Shown here: piece by piece, positions 42,268-51,846 of the stretch | Position numbering within the stretch: position 1 is the stretch's first letter | Layout: the number at the start of each line of letters is the position of its first letter | From: Thalassorhabdus alkalitolerans | GTDB lineage: Bacteria > Bacillota > Bacilli > Bacillales > Marinococcaceae | NCBI RefSeq assembly: GCF_042656585.1 | Contig: NZ_JBHSPG010000001.1 | Reading direction: 5' to 3' (one strand) | DNA: 55,741 bases | Notes under the pieces: generated by a model | Told to the model about the DNA's origin: nothing | Databases searched by the model: none | Seen by the model: only the letters and a program-made list of their open reading frames with translations | Position numbers and translations under genes: made by a program

Positions 42268-42807
42268 ATGAAAGATGAAATCCAAAAAGTTCTAATTACT
42301 GAAGAAGAGATCCAGGAAAAAATAGGTGAAATTGCGAAAGATATGACGGCTGAATACGAAGGGCGTTTTCCATTGGTGATTGGAGTGCTCAAAGGAGCTC
42401 TCCCTTTTTTGACCGATTTGACGAAACGAATTGATACTCATTTGGAATTTGATTTTATGGATGTATCAAGCTATGGCAACAGTACTGTTTCTTCTGGAGA
42501 AGTAAAGATTATTAAGGACCTTGATACATCAGTTGAGGGCCGGGATGTTATTATTCTGGAAGATATCATTGACAGCGGATTGACATTAAGTTATTTGGTA
42601 AGCCTAATAAAGCACAGAGGGGCTAAATCATTAAAAATTGTTACTCTTCTCGATAAGCCGGATGGCCGAAAAGTTGACTTAGTTCCTGATGTAGCAGGTT
42701 TTAATGTTCCGGATGAGTTTGTCGTCGGGTATGGATTGGATTATGCAGAAAGATATCGAAACCTCCCCTACATTGGTATTCTTAAGCCGGAAATTTACAA
42801 GAGCTAA
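42268..42807 (+). CDS. hprT: Hypoxanthine-guanine phosphoribosyltransferase
   Basis: HprT salvages hypoxanthine and guanine to IMP and GMP using PRPP. The 179-residue enzyme has the PRPP loop VIILEDIIDSGLTLS (about 93-107), the KGALPF segment near 46, and KPDGR; VGYGLDYAERYRNLPYIGIL closes the protein as in Bacillus HprT. GGGAGGG lies about 11 nt before the ATG. The 170-nt gap from tilS shows no clear gene or terminator; a TAAGAT near 42186 might be a -10. Confidence 0.96.
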   Translation: MKDEIQKVLITEEEIQEKIGEIAKDMTAEYEGRFPLVIGVLKGALPFLTDLTKRIDTHLEFDFMDVSSYGNSTVSSGEVKIIKDLDTSVEGRDVIILEDIIDSGLTLSYLVSLIKHRGAKSLKIVTLLDKPDGRKVDLVPDVAGFNVPDEFVVGYGLDYAERYRNLPYIGILKPEIYKS

Positions 42808-42877
42808 TTATTGTGAGGAAGAGAGCAAATATGATACTATTATCTAAGCTTTTATTGTCCGTGGGAGGAGGTCAGGA

Positions 42878-44917
42878 ATGAATCGTATTTTTCGTAATAC
42901 AATCTTTTACTTGCTTATATTTCTCGTTATCATAGGGATTATCAGTTTCTTGGGAGATGATCCGCAACAAGCTGACCTAGAGGTAACGTCTAATGAATTT
43001 GTTAGCACTCTGGAAAACAACGAAGTAACATCCATGATGGTACAGCCTGAAGGAGAAGTGTATTTCGTTCAATATCAAACTCAAGAGTCCGCTGAGGACG
43101 AGTATTTTCATACACACATTCCTATTTCAGAAGCATCAACTAACTTACTTATGACAGCACAAGGACCTGATGGGAACGTGGTGACGTTTGAAACGGAACC
43201 AGCCGAAGAGCCTGGAGGCTGGGTTACTTTCTTTGTTTCAGTTATCCCTTTCATCATCATCTTTATCCTGTTCTTCTTCTTGCTTAGCCAGGCCCAGGGC
43301 GGCGGCAGCAAGGTTATGAACTTTGGTAAGAGTAAGGCCAAGCTTTATCAGGAAGATAAGAAGAAAGCCCGCTTTAAAGATGTGGCTGGTGCAGATGAAG
43401 AGAAACAGGAGCTTATGGAAGTTGTTGACTTCCTTAAAGACCCGCGGAAATTCGCCACAATCGGTGCCCGTATCCCTAAAGGTGTTCTTCTTGTAGGACC
43501 GCCGGGAACAGGTAAGACATTAATCGCAAGAGCTGTGGCAGGGGAAGCCGGAGTACCGTTTTTCTCCATCAGTGGTTCAGACTTTGTGGAAATGTTTGTC
43601 GGTGTCGGTGCATCCCGTGTTCGTGACCTCTTTGAAAATGCAAAGAAAAATGCTCCGTGTATTATTTTCATTGATGAAATTGATGCCGTGGGCCGCCAGC
43701 GTGGTGCCGGTGTCGGCGGCGGGCACGACGAACGTGAGCAGACGCTTAACCAATTGCTCGTAGAAATGGACGGGTTTGGTGCCAATGAGGGGATAATTAT
43801 CATTGCTGCGACAAACCGTTCGGATATTTTGGACCCAGCGCTCTTGCGTCCTGGACGTTTTGACCGTCAGATTATGGTAGGCCGTCCTGACGTGAAAGGC
43901 CGTGAGGAAGTACTTAAAGTACATGCCCGTAACAAGCCTTTAGCAGATGACGTGAATTTGAAAGCCATCGCACAGCGTACACCTGGTTTTTCAGGAGCTG
44001 ATCTTGAGAACCTCTTAAACGAAGCTGCCCTGGTGGCTGCTCGGGAAGACAAAACGAAGGTTCACATGAAGCATGTAGAGGAAGCCATTGACCGTGTAAT
44101 TGCTGGTCCTGCGAAGAAGAGTCGTGTGATTTCAGAGAAAGAAAAAGGAATCGTTGCGCACCACGAAGCAGGCCATACAGTCGTCGGTGTGAAGCTTGAA
44201 AATGCGGATATGGTTCATAAGGTAACGATCGTTCCTCGAGGACAGGCAGGCGGTTATGCTGTTATGCTTCCAAAAGAGGACCGTTACTTCATGACGAAGC
44301 CGGAGCTTCTCGACAAAATTGTCGGTCTACTTGGCGGACGTGTAGCTGAGGAAATTATCTATGGCGAGGTAAGTACAGGAGCCCATAATGATTTCCAAAG
44401 AGCGACTGGTATCGCAAGGAAAATGGTTATGGAATACGGTATGAGTGATAAGCTGGGACCTCTGCAGTTTGGTTCAGGGTCCGGCGGTCAAGTATTCTTG
44501 GGACGAGACATCCAAAATGAACCAAATTACAGTGATGCAATCGCCCATGAAATTGACCAGGAAGTTCAGCGCATTATTAAGGAATCATATGAGCGCTGCC
44601 GCCAGATTTTAACCGAAAACAAGGACGCTCTTGAACTGGTTGCTCAAACGCTTCTAGAGCTTGAGACCCTGGATGCTGAACAAATCCAATCTCTTGTTAA
44701 TGAGAAGAAGCTTCCGGAAGGTCATCATGCGAACCCTGAAAACCAGGACAATGATGATGTGAAGGTAAATATTCAGTCTAAATCAGACAATGACAAGGCT
44801 GATGTCTCTTCTTCTGAAGAAGGAAATGTGACAAAAGAGCCAGAAGATGGAATCGAAGAATCTGGTCCAAACGATCTGTCGGAAAATCCAGATCCTGAAG
44901 ACAGAGATAAGCGTTAA
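42878..44917 (+). CDS. ftsH: ATP-dependent zinc metalloprotease FtsH
   Basis: FtsH is a membrane-bound AAA+ protease that degrades membrane and regulatory proteins and is needed for sporulation in B. subtilis. The 679-residue protein has membrane helices at about 7-26 and 110-132 flanking an extracellular domain, Walker A GPPGTGKT (about 206-213), IIFIDEIDAVG, the SRH, and the zinc site HEAGH at 429-433. The tail (about 615-679) is acidic and polar. GGGAGGAGG precedes the ATG. Confidence 0.98.
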   Translation: MNRIFRNTIFYLLIFLVIIGIISFLGDDPQQADLEVTSNEFVSTLENNEVTSMMVQPEGEVYFVQYQTQESAEDEYFHTHIPISEASTNLLMTAQGPDGNVVTFETEPAEEPGGWVTFFVSVIPFIIIFILFFFLLSQAQGGGSKVMNFGKSKAKLYQEDKKKARFKDVAGADEEKQELMEVVDFLKDPRKFATIGARIPKGVLLVGPPGTGKTLIARAVAGEAGVPFFSISGSDFVEMFVGVGASRVRDLFENAKKNAPCIIFIDEIDAVGRQRGAGVGGGHDEREQTLNQLLVEMDGFGANEGIIIIAATNRSDILDPALLRPGRFDRQIMVGRPDVKGREEVLKVHARNKPLADDVNLKAIAQRTPGFSGADLENLLNEAALVAAREDKTKVHMKHVEEAIDRVIAGPAKKSRVISEKEKGIVAHHEAGHTVVGVKLENADMVHKVTIVPRGQAGGYAVMLPKEDRYFMTKPELLDKIVGLLGGRVAEEIIYGEVSTGAHNDFQRATGIARKMVMEYGMSDKLGPLQFGSGSGGQVFLGRDIQNEPNYSDAIAHEIDQEVQRIIKESYERCRQILTENKDALELVAQTLLELETLDAEQIQSLVNEKKLPEGHHANPENQDNDDVKVNIQSKSDNDKADVSSSEEGNVTKEPEDGIEESGPNDLSENPDPEDRDKR

Positions 44918-44934
44918 GATGAGTATTTTTTTAA

Positions 44935-44964
44935 AAAAGGGGTGCCTGCGGGCATCTCTTTTTT
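44935..44964 (+). terminator. ftsH terminator
   Basis: AAAGG and GGTGCC pair with GGCATC and CTTT (G-T and one mismatch) around TGC, followed by six T. Confidence 0.82.
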
Positions 44965-44993
44965 AATGCCTGGTATTGTAGCTGAGCAAGCTG

Positions 44994-45054
44994 GATCAGA
45001 AAAAAGGTGTAATACCTCTGGTAAGAAGGGGACAAGTTCTATAGGAATCTGATC
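44994..45054 (+). other. Inverted repeat between ftsH and coaX
   Basis: GATCAGA at 44994-45000 and TCTGATC at 45048-45054 are perfectly complementary across 47 nt that include a small GGT/ACC hairpin (45006-45016). No T run follows. It may be a structured leader of coaX; I know no family for it. Confidence 0.35.
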
Positions 45055-45153
45055 AGGGGAAAAGACATTTTGCTTTCATATTTTTTGTCTATAAGCTATT
45101 CTTTGTAAGCAAACGTTTTAACAATTAAAAAAGGTGCAATAGTGGTGATATAA

Positions 45154-45918
45154 ATGATTTGTGTAATTGACGTGGGAAACACCAATATAGCGTTAGGGTT
45201 ATATGATAAAGAGACACTTTTATATCATTGGCGCATTTCTACTGACCGAAGAAAAACGGAAGACGAGTATGGGATGATAATTAAATCTCTAATGGAGAAT
45301 AATAATGTATCAGCCCAAAGTGTAGAAGGCATTATTATTTCTTCCGTTGTTCCTTCCATGATGTTTGTATTTGAGCATATGTGCAAAAAATACTTCAACC
45401 TTTCACCTATGGTGATTGGCCCGGGAATTAAAACGGGACTGAACATTCGGTATGACAGTCCAAGAGACGTAGGGGCTGACAGAATTGTTAATGCAGTCGC
45501 AGCTCTGCATCAATACAATGGTCCTTTAGTGATTGTAGACTTTGGGACAGCGACGACTTTTTGTTATATTGATTCCTCAAATCAATACGCAGGGGGGGCA
45601 ATTGCTCCCGGCCTCACGATTTCCACAGAGGCCCTGTACAATTATGCCTCTAAGCTGCCAAGAGTTGAAATAAGCAAACCAGAGAGCGTAGTAGGGAAAA
45701 ATACGGTTCATGCTATGCAGTCTGGAATATATTATGGTTTTGTAGGACAGGTAGATGGGATAGTATCTCGAATGATTGACCAGGCTGATCAGACCCCATT
45801 TGTCATTGCTACCGGTGGGCTTGCCAAGTTAATCAGCAAAGATTCAAAAACGATCAACAAAGCAGATCCATTTTTAACCTTAAAAGGTTTAAAAGTCATT
45901 TATGAAAAAAATAAATAA
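45154..45918 (+). CDS. coaX: Type III pantothenate kinase
   Basis: CoaX phosphorylates pantothenate, the first step of coenzyme A synthesis. The 254-residue ASKHA-fold enzyme has DVGNTNIALG at 5-14, GADRIVNAVAA with the catalytic aspartate near residue 109, DFGTATTF near 129 and GGAIAPGL. The SD is modest (AAGGTG, then GTGGTGA closer in). It precedes hslO and cysK as in B. subtilis. Confidence 0.96.
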   Translation: MICVIDVGNTNIALGLYDKETLLYHWRISTDRRKTEDEYGMIIKSLMENNNVSAQSVEGIIISSVVPSMMFVFEHMCKKYFNLSPMVIGPGIKTGLNIRYDSPRDVGADRIVNAVAALHQYNGPLVIVDFGTATTFCYIDSSNQYAGGAIAPGLTISTEALYNYASKLPRVEISKPESVVGKNTVHAMQSGIYYGFVGQVDGIVSRMIDQADQTPFVIATGGLAKLISKDSKTINKADPFLTLKGLKVIYEKNK

Positions 45919-45957
45919 ATCATTAAAAGGAATTTTCTACGGAAAGGATGGACTAGT

Positions 45958-46857
45958 ATGTCTGATTATCTTGTAAAAGCAACGGCCTATGAGGGAAAAG
46001 TAAGGGCCTATGCAATTAAATCCACCGAAATGGTGAATGAAGCGGTCCGCAGACATCAGGCGTGGCCAACAGCCGCAGCAGCTTTAGGACGAGCGATGAC
46101 GGCTGGGTCCATGATGGGAGCCATGCTAAAGGGAGACGATAAACTAACGATTAAAATCGAGGGTGGCGGCCCAATGGGACCAATCGTAGTTGATAGTGAC
46201 TCTAAAGGGAATACGAGAGGGTATGCTCATAATTTACAGGTTCATTTTGATTTAAATAAGCATGGAAAATTGGATGTAGCCCGGGCAGTAGGAACAGAAG
46301 GACATTTGGCAATAGTAAAGGATTTAGGAATGAAGGAGCACTTTACTGGTAACAGTCCTATTGTATCCGGTGAACTTGGAGAGGACTTCACTTATTACTT
46401 TGTTACCTCTGAACAGGTTCCTTCATCAGTGGGACTGGGAGTACTTGTTAACCCTGATAATACGATAATGGCTGCTGGTGGTTTTATTCTGCAACTGCTT
46501 CCAGGAGCTGATGATGAGCTGATTGACAACTTAGAGAAGCAGCTTGGTGCAATGCCTCCTATTTCTAAGCTCATTGAAAAGGGAAAAAATCCTGAAGAAA
46601 TTCTCCAAATTATTTTTGGAGAGGAAGTAAAGATTCTTGATAAACAAGAAGTGAAATTCACTTGTCAATGCTCTAAAGAACGAGTTGGAAATGCAATTGT
46701 GAGTCTTGGAAGCGAGGAATTAGAGGATATGATCCAAAAGGACAAGGGAGCGGAAACACAGTGCCATTTTTGTAATGAAATCTACAATTTTTCTGTAGAG
46801 GACTTACAGGAACTAAAGGAACGTGCGTTGAATAGTGAAAGTAATACCCCTGGATAA
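45958..46857 (+). CDS. hslO: Redox-regulated chaperone Hsp33
   Basis: Hsp33 holds unfolding proteins under oxidative stress. The 299-residue protein has the redox switch CxC (Cys236/238) and CxxC (Cys269/272), which bind zinc when reduced. The N-terminal domain (about 1-180) shows GGGPMGPIVVDSDS. GAAAGGATGG precedes the ATG. Its stop lies in the loop of an 8-bp hairpin (46843-46868) that lacks a T run and could slow ribosomes or end transcription weakly. Confidence 0.96.
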   Translation: MSDYLVKATAYEGKVRAYAIKSTEMVNEAVRRHQAWPTAAAALGRAMTAGSMMGAMLKGDDKLTIKIEGGGPMGPIVVDSDSKGNTRGYAHNLQVHFDLNKHGKLDVARAVGTEGHLAIVKDLGMKEHFTGNSPIVSGELGEDFTYYFVTSEQVPSSVGLGVLVNPDNTIMAAGGFILQLLPGADDELIDNLEKQLGAMPPISKLIEKGKNPEEILQIIFGEEVKILDKQEVKFTCQCSKERVGNAIVSLGSEELEDMIQKDKGAETQCHFCNEIYNFSVEDLQELKERALNSESNTPG

Positions 46858-46901
46858 AAAGGGGTATTATCATTGAGCCCCGGCTTTAATGAATAAAGTG
46901 T

Positions 46902-46931
46902 TTGACACTTTAAATAATCTACTGGTAAGAT
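46902..46931 (+). promoter_or_regulatory. cysK promoter (sigma-A)
   Basis: TTGACA at 46902-46907, an 18-bp spacer and TAAGAT at 46926-46931. A CymR operator may be present but I could not place one with confidence. Confidence 0.65.
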
Positions 46932-46979
46932 AAAAACAATAAAGCCTATGAAATTACTAGGGTATTAGGAGGAGTCTTA

Positions 46980-47909
46980 ATGAGAGTAGCAAATTCAATT
47001 ACTGATTTAATTGGAAACACTCCGCTAGTAAAGTTAAATCGTTTAGTGGGAGAAAACGACGCAGATGTATACTTAAAGCTTGAATTTATGAATCCGGGAA
47101 GCAGTGTTAAAGATCGTATTGCGTTAGCGATGATTAAAGACGCTGCAGAACAAGGAAAGCTTAAAGAAGGAGATACACTTATAGAGCCAACAAGTGGAAA
47201 CACGGGTATTGGACTAGCAATGGTTGCTGCTGCTCAAGGATACAAAGCAGTGCTTGTCATGCCTGATACAATGAGCATGGAGCGCCGGAATCTGTTACGC
47301 GCATATGGTGCAGAACTTGTACTTACACCTGGATCTGAGGGTATGGGTGGAGCAATCCGTAAAGCGAACGAGCTGGCAGAAGAAAATGGATATTTCATGC
47401 CTCAGCAATTTGAAAATGAAGCAAACCCTAAGATTCATCGTGAGACAACAGGAAAAGAGCTTCTGGAACAAGTAGACGGTCAAATTGACTCATTCGTATC
47501 TGGTATTGGAACTGGCGGCACCATTACAGGTGCAGGTGCCCTCTTAAAAGAAAATTATCCGGAGATGAGAATTGTAGCTCTTGAGCCAACTGACTCCCCG
47601 GTTCTTTCTGGCGGAAGCCCCGGCCCGCATAAAATCCAGGGCATTGGCGCCGGTTTTGTACCAAAAATCCTCGACACTGACGTGTATGATGAAGTCGTTC
47701 AGGTAAGCAAGGATCAAGCTTACGAATATGCTCGCCGTGCAGCGAGAGAAGAAGGCATCCTTGGCGGGGTATCTTCGGGTGCGGCGATTTATGCTGCATT
47801 AGAAGAAGCAAAAAAGCTTGGTAAAGGAAAGAAAGTTGTAGCTATCATTCCTAGTAATGGAGAGCGCTACCTCAGTACACCTCTTTATCAATTTGAAGAA
47901 TCAGAATAA
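46980..47909 (+). CDS. cysK: Cysteine synthase A (O-acetylserine thiol-lyase)
   Basis: CysK makes cysteine from O-acetylserine and sulfide. The 309-residue PLP enzyme of fold type II has Lys44 in PGSSVKDRIAL, the TSGNTGIG loop at about 69-76, the phosphate-binding GIGTGGTITG near 176 and GVSSGAA near 263. AGGAGGAG precedes the ATG. It has its own promoter and terminator. Confidence 0.97.
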   Translation: MRVANSITDLIGNTPLVKLNRLVGENDADVYLKLEFMNPGSSVKDRIALAMIKDAAEQGKLKEGDTLIEPTSGNTGIGLAMVAAAQGYKAVLVMPDTMSMERRNLLRAYGAELVLTPGSEGMGGAIRKANELAEENGYFMPQQFENEANPKIHRETTGKELLEQVDGQIDSFVSGIGTGGTITGAGALLKENYPEMRIVALEPTDSPVLSGGSPGPHKIQGIGAGFVPKILDTDVYDEVVQVSKDQAYEYARRAAREEGILGGVSSGAAIYAALEEAKKLGKGKKVVAIIPSNGERYLSTPLYQFEESE

Positions 47910-47920
47910 GAAGCTATTAA

Positions 47921-47949
47921 AAAGCAGCCGTTTCTGGCTGCTTTTTTTT
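47921..47949 (+). terminator. cysK terminator
   Basis: AAAGCAGCC pairs with GGCTGCTTT around a 6-nt loop, followed by T residues. Confidence 0.92.
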
Positions 47950-48073
47950 GGAATCTTTTAAACGATGGGGTAAAACACATTAGCGGAGAAGGCTCCTTAT
48001 TTTTTTTCTTGTCTCTTAATGGTACAATGAGGAACGATTTAAAGCTTCCCATGGAAGAATGCGAGGAGTGACA

Positions 48074-49546
48074 ATGATGAATGAAGCTTTTTCCCCGCTT
48101 CCTGCAAAAGAAAGCCGTCGATACGTCAAAGCGCAGAGCTTTTCTTTTCCAGAGGAGAAGTGGTTTCACGCATATAAACATATGAGCAAAAATCTAGAAT
48201 ATCACGTTCTGCTTGAAAGTGGCCGAAGCGGCCGCTACAGCATGGCCGGCCTCTCTCCTTTTGCTTTATTAAGAGGAAAAGACGATCTATTTACCGTAGA
48301 AACAAAAGAGGGGAAAGCTGAAACCAAAGGAGATATCCTTGAGGAAATGAGGCGGTGGCTGGCACCTTACCAAACTAAAAAACATCCGGAGCTTCCCGAT
48401 TTCCAGGGAGGAGCTATTGGTTTTTTCAGCTATGACCTTGTCCGGCAGGTCGAGCTTTTACCACAGGATTCAAGCGATGATTTAAATACAGATGATTTTT
48501 ATTTTCTAGTGTTTAACGATGTCTTTCTTTATGATCATCAAGAGAAAAAGCTATGGATAATCGTTCATTACCAAGAGAGTGAACAGCAGAAAGCAGAGGC
48601 CAAAATAGCAGATTATTATGCAAGCTGGTCTGATCCTTATCCCTCCTGGGAATGGTCAAACAAAGAAGAGCAAGAGGAAATGTGGGAGGTTTCTCTAAAT
48701 GAAGGTGAGTTCTCACAAGCTGTACGAAAGGTACAAGACTACATCAAAGCTGGTGACGTGTTTCAAGTAAATCTATCAGTGCGGCAGGCGAAGACTCTTC
48801 AAACGGATCCCCTTCATATTTATGAAAAGCTAAGAGAACTTAACCCGTCTCCGTATATGGCTTACATTCACACTCCAGATTTCCAGCTTGTGAGTGGATC
48901 ACCGGAATTATTAGTAAAGAAGGATGGAGAGGAAGCAAGCACAAGACCGATTGCCGGGACGAGGTCAAGAGGGAAAACCAAGGAGCAAGATCTGGCCCTT
49001 GAAGAAGAGCTCCTCTATAATGAAAAAGAGCGGGCTGAGCACGTTATGCTCGTCGATTTGGAAAGAAACGACTTAGGAAGAGTGTGTAAATACGGGAGCG
49101 TCTACGTAGACGAACTCATGGTTATTGAACGATACTCCCATGTCATGCATATCGTTTCAAATGTAAAAGGAATACTTGCCGAAGACATAGATGTATATGA
49201 TATGATAAGAGCAACCTTTCCAGGAGGAACCATTACAGGTGCTCCTAAGATTAGAACCATGGAAATCATTGAGGAGCTGGAGCCTGTCCGACGGGGAGTG
49301 TACACAGGATCTATAGGCTGGATTGGGTTTAACGGAGACATGGAAATGAATATTGTCATTCGAACCTTGCTTGCAAAGGAAGGGAAAGCTTATGTCCAGG
49401 CTGGAGCAGGTATTGTAATTGATTCTAATCCTGCGGCTGAATATAAGGAGTCCTTGAAAAAGGCAAAGGCCTTGTGGAAGGCAAAAGAGCTGAGTGAAGA
49501 AGAGGTATCAGGAAAACAGAGTAGAGCGGAGGAGGAACATTTATGA
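48074..49546 (+). CDS. pabB: Aminodeoxychorismate synthase component I
   Basis: PabB turns chorismate into 4-amino-4-deoxychorismate with ammonia from PabA, toward p-aminobenzoate and folate. The 490-residue protein has an N-terminal anthranilate-synthase-type domain and a C-terminal chorismate-binding domain with FQVNLSVRQ, PIAGTRSRG, ERNDLGRV, GTITGAPK and AGAGIVIDS. ATG 48074 lies shortly after GAGGAG; ATG 48059 overlaps nothing useful. The stop overlaps the pabA start (ATGA). First gene of the folate cluster. Confidence 0.95.
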   Translation: MMNEAFSPLPAKESRRYVKAQSFSFPEEKWFHAYKHMSKNLEYHVLLESGRSGRYSMAGLSPFALLRGKDDLFTVETKEGKAETKGDILEEMRRWLAPYQTKKHPELPDFQGGAIGFFSYDLVRQVELLPQDSSDDLNTDDFYFLVFNDVFLYDHQEKKLWIIVHYQESEQQKAEAKIADYYASWSDPYPSWEWSNKEEQEEMWEVSLNEGEFSQAVRKVQDYIKAGDVFQVNLSVRQAKTLQTDPLHIYEKLRELNPSPYMAYIHTPDFQLVSGSPELLVKKDGEEASTRPIAGTRSRGKTKEQDLALEEELLYNEKERAEHVMLVDLERNDLGRVCKYGSVYVDELMVIERYSHVMHIVSNVKGILAEDIDVYDMIRATFPGGTITGAPKIRTMEIIEELEPVRRGVYTGSIGWIGFNGDMEMNIVIRTLLAKEGKAYVQAGAGIVIDSNPAAEYKESLKKAKALWKAKELSEEEVSGKQSRAEEEHL

Positions 49547-50127
49547 TTTTAATGATTGATAATTACGATTCATTTACGTATAACCTAGTACAGTATCTGG
49601 GTGAAATGGGAGAGGAACTGGTTGTAAAAAGAAACGACCAGGTAACTCTTGAAGAGATAGAAGAATTAGCACCGGATTTCATTATGGTATCCCCGGGCCC
49701 TTGTACTCCAAACGAGGCAGGGATCAGCATGGAAGCGATCCGTCATTTTGCTGGAAAAATTCCTATTTTTGGAGTGTGTCTGGGTCACCAGTCTATTGCC
49801 CAGGTATTCGGCGGAAAAGTGATTCGTGCTGACCGTTTAATGCACGGGAAAACATCCGACATTTATCACGAGGATAAAGGAGTGAACAAGGGACTGCCAC
49901 AGCCTTTTACAGCAACTCGCTATCACTCGTTAATTGTGGAAAAAGAAAGTCTGCCTGACTGTTTTGAAATTACTTCTTCCACAAAAGAAGGAGAGATTAT
50001 GGGTATCCGCCATAAAACACTGCCGGTGGAAGGTGTGCAATTTCACCCTGAATCCATAATGACAGGAGACGGAAAAACTCTTTTACGCAACTTTATTGAA
50101 ACCCACCGGGCTGTACAAGGAGTATAA
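49543..50127 (+). CDS. pabA: Aminodeoxychorismate/anthranilate synthase glutaminase subunit
   Basis: PabA releases ammonia from glutamine for PabB; in B. subtilis it also serves anthranilate synthase (TrpG). The 194-residue class I amidotransferase has the catalytic triad Cys79 (GVCLGHQ), His168 and Glu170 (FHPES) and the VSPGPCTP oxyanion segment. The ATG overlaps the pabB stop; GGAGGAG lies about 8 nt upstream. pabC begins 1 nt after its stop. Confidence 0.96.
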   Translation: MILMIDNYDSFTYNLVQYLGEMGEELVVKRNDQVTLEEIEELAPDFIMVSPGPCTPNEAGISMEAIRHFAGKIPIFGVCLGHQSIAQVFGGKVIRADRLMHGKTSDIYHEDKGVNKGLPQPFTATRYHSLIVEKESLPDCFEITSSTKEGEIMGIRHKTLPVEGVQFHPESIMTGDGKTLLRNFIETHRAVQGV

Positions 50128-50128
50128 G

Positions 50129-50980
50129 ATGTATATTCATATAAACGGAAAAATTATGAAGGCGGGCGAAGCTCGCCTTTCCCCTTTTGAACATGGATTT
50201 ATGTACGGATTAGGGCTTTTTGAAACATTCAGGGTGTATGAGAATCACCCTTTTTTGTTAGATGATCATTTTAGGCGGCTGGAAGAAGGTCTAGCGATGA
50301 TGAATATTCGGTGGACATACGAGCGGTCATCTGTAGAAGAAGAAATAAATCTTCTTCTTAACGCCAACAATCTTCAAAACGCTTATGTCAGATATAATAT
50401 CTCAGCAGGAGAACAGGACCTAGGGCTGACAACAAGCCAGTATCACAACCCCACGAAAATTATCTACATGAAGCCTCTCACGCCTCCTGTTTCTTCTCTA
50501 ACAAAAAAAGGAGTAATCCTTTCTACCTCCAGGAATACGCCAGAAGCTGATATTCGACTAAAGTCCCACCATTACTTCAATAGTATATTAGGAAAAAGAG
50601 AGCTTGGAGATCATCCGGATGAAGAAGGTATCTTCCTGACCAGAGAAGGGTATATAGCAGAAGGAGTAGTTTCTAATATATTCTGGCTGAAACAGGGAAC
50701 ACTATATACGCCATCTGTAGACACTGGCATTTTAAACGGAATCACTCGACAATTCGTAATGACATTAGCTAGAAAGCTAGGCTATTACATTCGCACTGGA
50801 AGATTTTCGTTGGATCATTTATTGAGTGCAGACGCAGCATTCGTGACAAATTCAATCCAGGAAATTGTGCCTTTATCGGAAATAGATGAAAGAAAGTTTA
50901 AAAAGTCTGAGGATATCACACGGTTGAAAGCACACTATGCTTCGTTTCGTGAAAAATTATGGAGCCGTCAAGAAATCTAA
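50129..50980 (+). CDS. pabC: Aminodeoxychorismate lyase
   Basis: PabC splits aminodeoxychorismate into p-aminobenzoate and pyruvate. The 283-residue PLP enzyme of fold type IV (branched-chain aminotransferase-like) shows GFMYGLGLFET, Lys in the RLKSHHYFNS block as the likely PLP lysine, and EGVVSNIF. ATG 50129 has AAGGAG 9 nt upstream; an ATG at 50096 lies inside pabA. folP follows after 23 nt. Confidence 0.93.
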   Translation: MYIHINGKIMKAGEARLSPFEHGFMYGLGLFETFRVYENHPFLLDDHFRRLEEGLAMMNIRWTYERSSVEEEINLLLNANNLQNAYVRYNISAGEQDLGLTTSQYHNPTKIIYMKPLTPPVSSLTKKGVILSTSRNTPEADIRLKSHHYFNSILGKRELGDHPDEEGIFLTREGYIAEGVVSNIFWLKQGTLYTPSVDTGILNGITRQFVMTLARKLGYYIRTGRFSLDHLLSADAAFVTNSIQEIVPLSEIDERKFKKSEDITRLKAHYASFREKLWSRQEI

Positions 50981-51003
50981 ACATGCAAGGAGGGACAACA
51001 ATA

Positions 51004-51846
51004 ATGAAACATTCATTTGTTTCCTGGGGGAAATGGGAGCTCGATTTTACAGAAAAGACGTTTGTTATGGGAATTATTAACGCAACACCTGATTCCTTTT
51101 CCGACGGGGGAAGATACAATAATGTAGAAAAAGCGGTTAAAGGGGCGGTTGAGTTTGTAAGACAAGGCGCTGATATTATAGATGTAGGCGGGGAATCAAC
51201 ACGTCCTGGAAGCACAAAAGTAGAGGAGAAGGAAGAGCTGGAAAGAGTCATTCCTACAGTAAGAGAGATGGTAAAACATCTCACTGTTCCTATTTCAGTG
51301 GATACATATAAAGCAGAGGTGGCAAGGCAGGCGATTGAAGCAGGCGCCGCGATTATTAATGACGTGTGGGGGGCAAAGGCTGACCCTGACATGGCTCGTG
51401 TAGCCGCAAAGTACGACGTACCGATCATTTTAATGCATAACCGAACGAATACTGATTACGGTGATCTGCTTGAAGACATGATTAACGATGTACAGGAAAG
51501 CATTGATATTTGCCGCAGAGCCGGAGTGAAAGAAGACAAGATTATACTTGATCCAGGAATCGGTTTTGCTAAGACATATGAACAGAATCTAGAAGCAATG
51601 AGAAGAATGGATGAATTTACAGCACTTGGTTACCCGGTTCTTCTAGGAACCTCCAGAAAGTCACTTATTTCAAAAACACTTAACCTCCCGCCTTCAGAAA
51701 GGGTAGAAGGAACAGGGGCCACGGTTTGTCTAGGGATAGAAAAGGGATGCAATATTGTCAGGGTGCATGATGTGCTGGAGATGAGCAGAATGGCTACAAT
51801 GATGGATGTGATGCTTGGAAAGAGGAAGGTGAGTACTTTTGGATAA
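51004..51846 (+). CDS. folP: Dihydropteroate synthase
   Basis: FolP joins p-aminobenzoate to the pterin diphosphate and is the target of sulfonamides (sul in B. subtilis). The 280-residue TIM barrel has GIINATPDSFSDGG, DVGGESTRPGS, the IINDVWG strand, DPGIGFAKT and GTSRKS, all expected substrate or pterin contacts. ATG 51004 has AGGAGGG upstream; the frame is open from 50959 inside pabC. The end overlaps the folB start by 8 bp. Confidence 0.97.
   Translation: MKHSFVSWGKWELDFTEKTFVMGIINATPDSFSDGGRYNNVEKAVKGAVEFVRQGADIIDVGGESTRPGSTKVEEKEELERVIPTVREMVKHLTVPISVDTYKAEVARQAIEAGAAIINDVWGAKADPDMARVAAKYDVPIILMHNRTNTDYGDLLEDMINDVQESIDICRRAGVKEDKIILDPGIGFAKTYEQNLEAMRRMDEFTALGYPVLLGTSRKSLISKTLNLPPSERVEGTGATVCLGIEKGCNIVRVHDVLEMSRMATMMDVMLGKRKVSTFG

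Noticed and set aside
43348..43803. Long minus-strand open frame (151 codons) opposite ftsH
   Set aside because: It is a shadow of the ftsH codon pattern, rich in Ser/Thr/Pro, without an SD or any recognisable domain.
46843..46868. Hairpin AATACCCC/GGGGTATT at the end of hslO as an intrinsic terminator
   Set aside because: No T run follows (ATCATTG), so it was noted under hslO but not listed as a terminator.
46861..46979. T-box or S-box (SAM) leader upstream of cysK
   Set aside because: The gap is short and lacks a T-box core, a terminator or S-box helices; only a promoter is visible.
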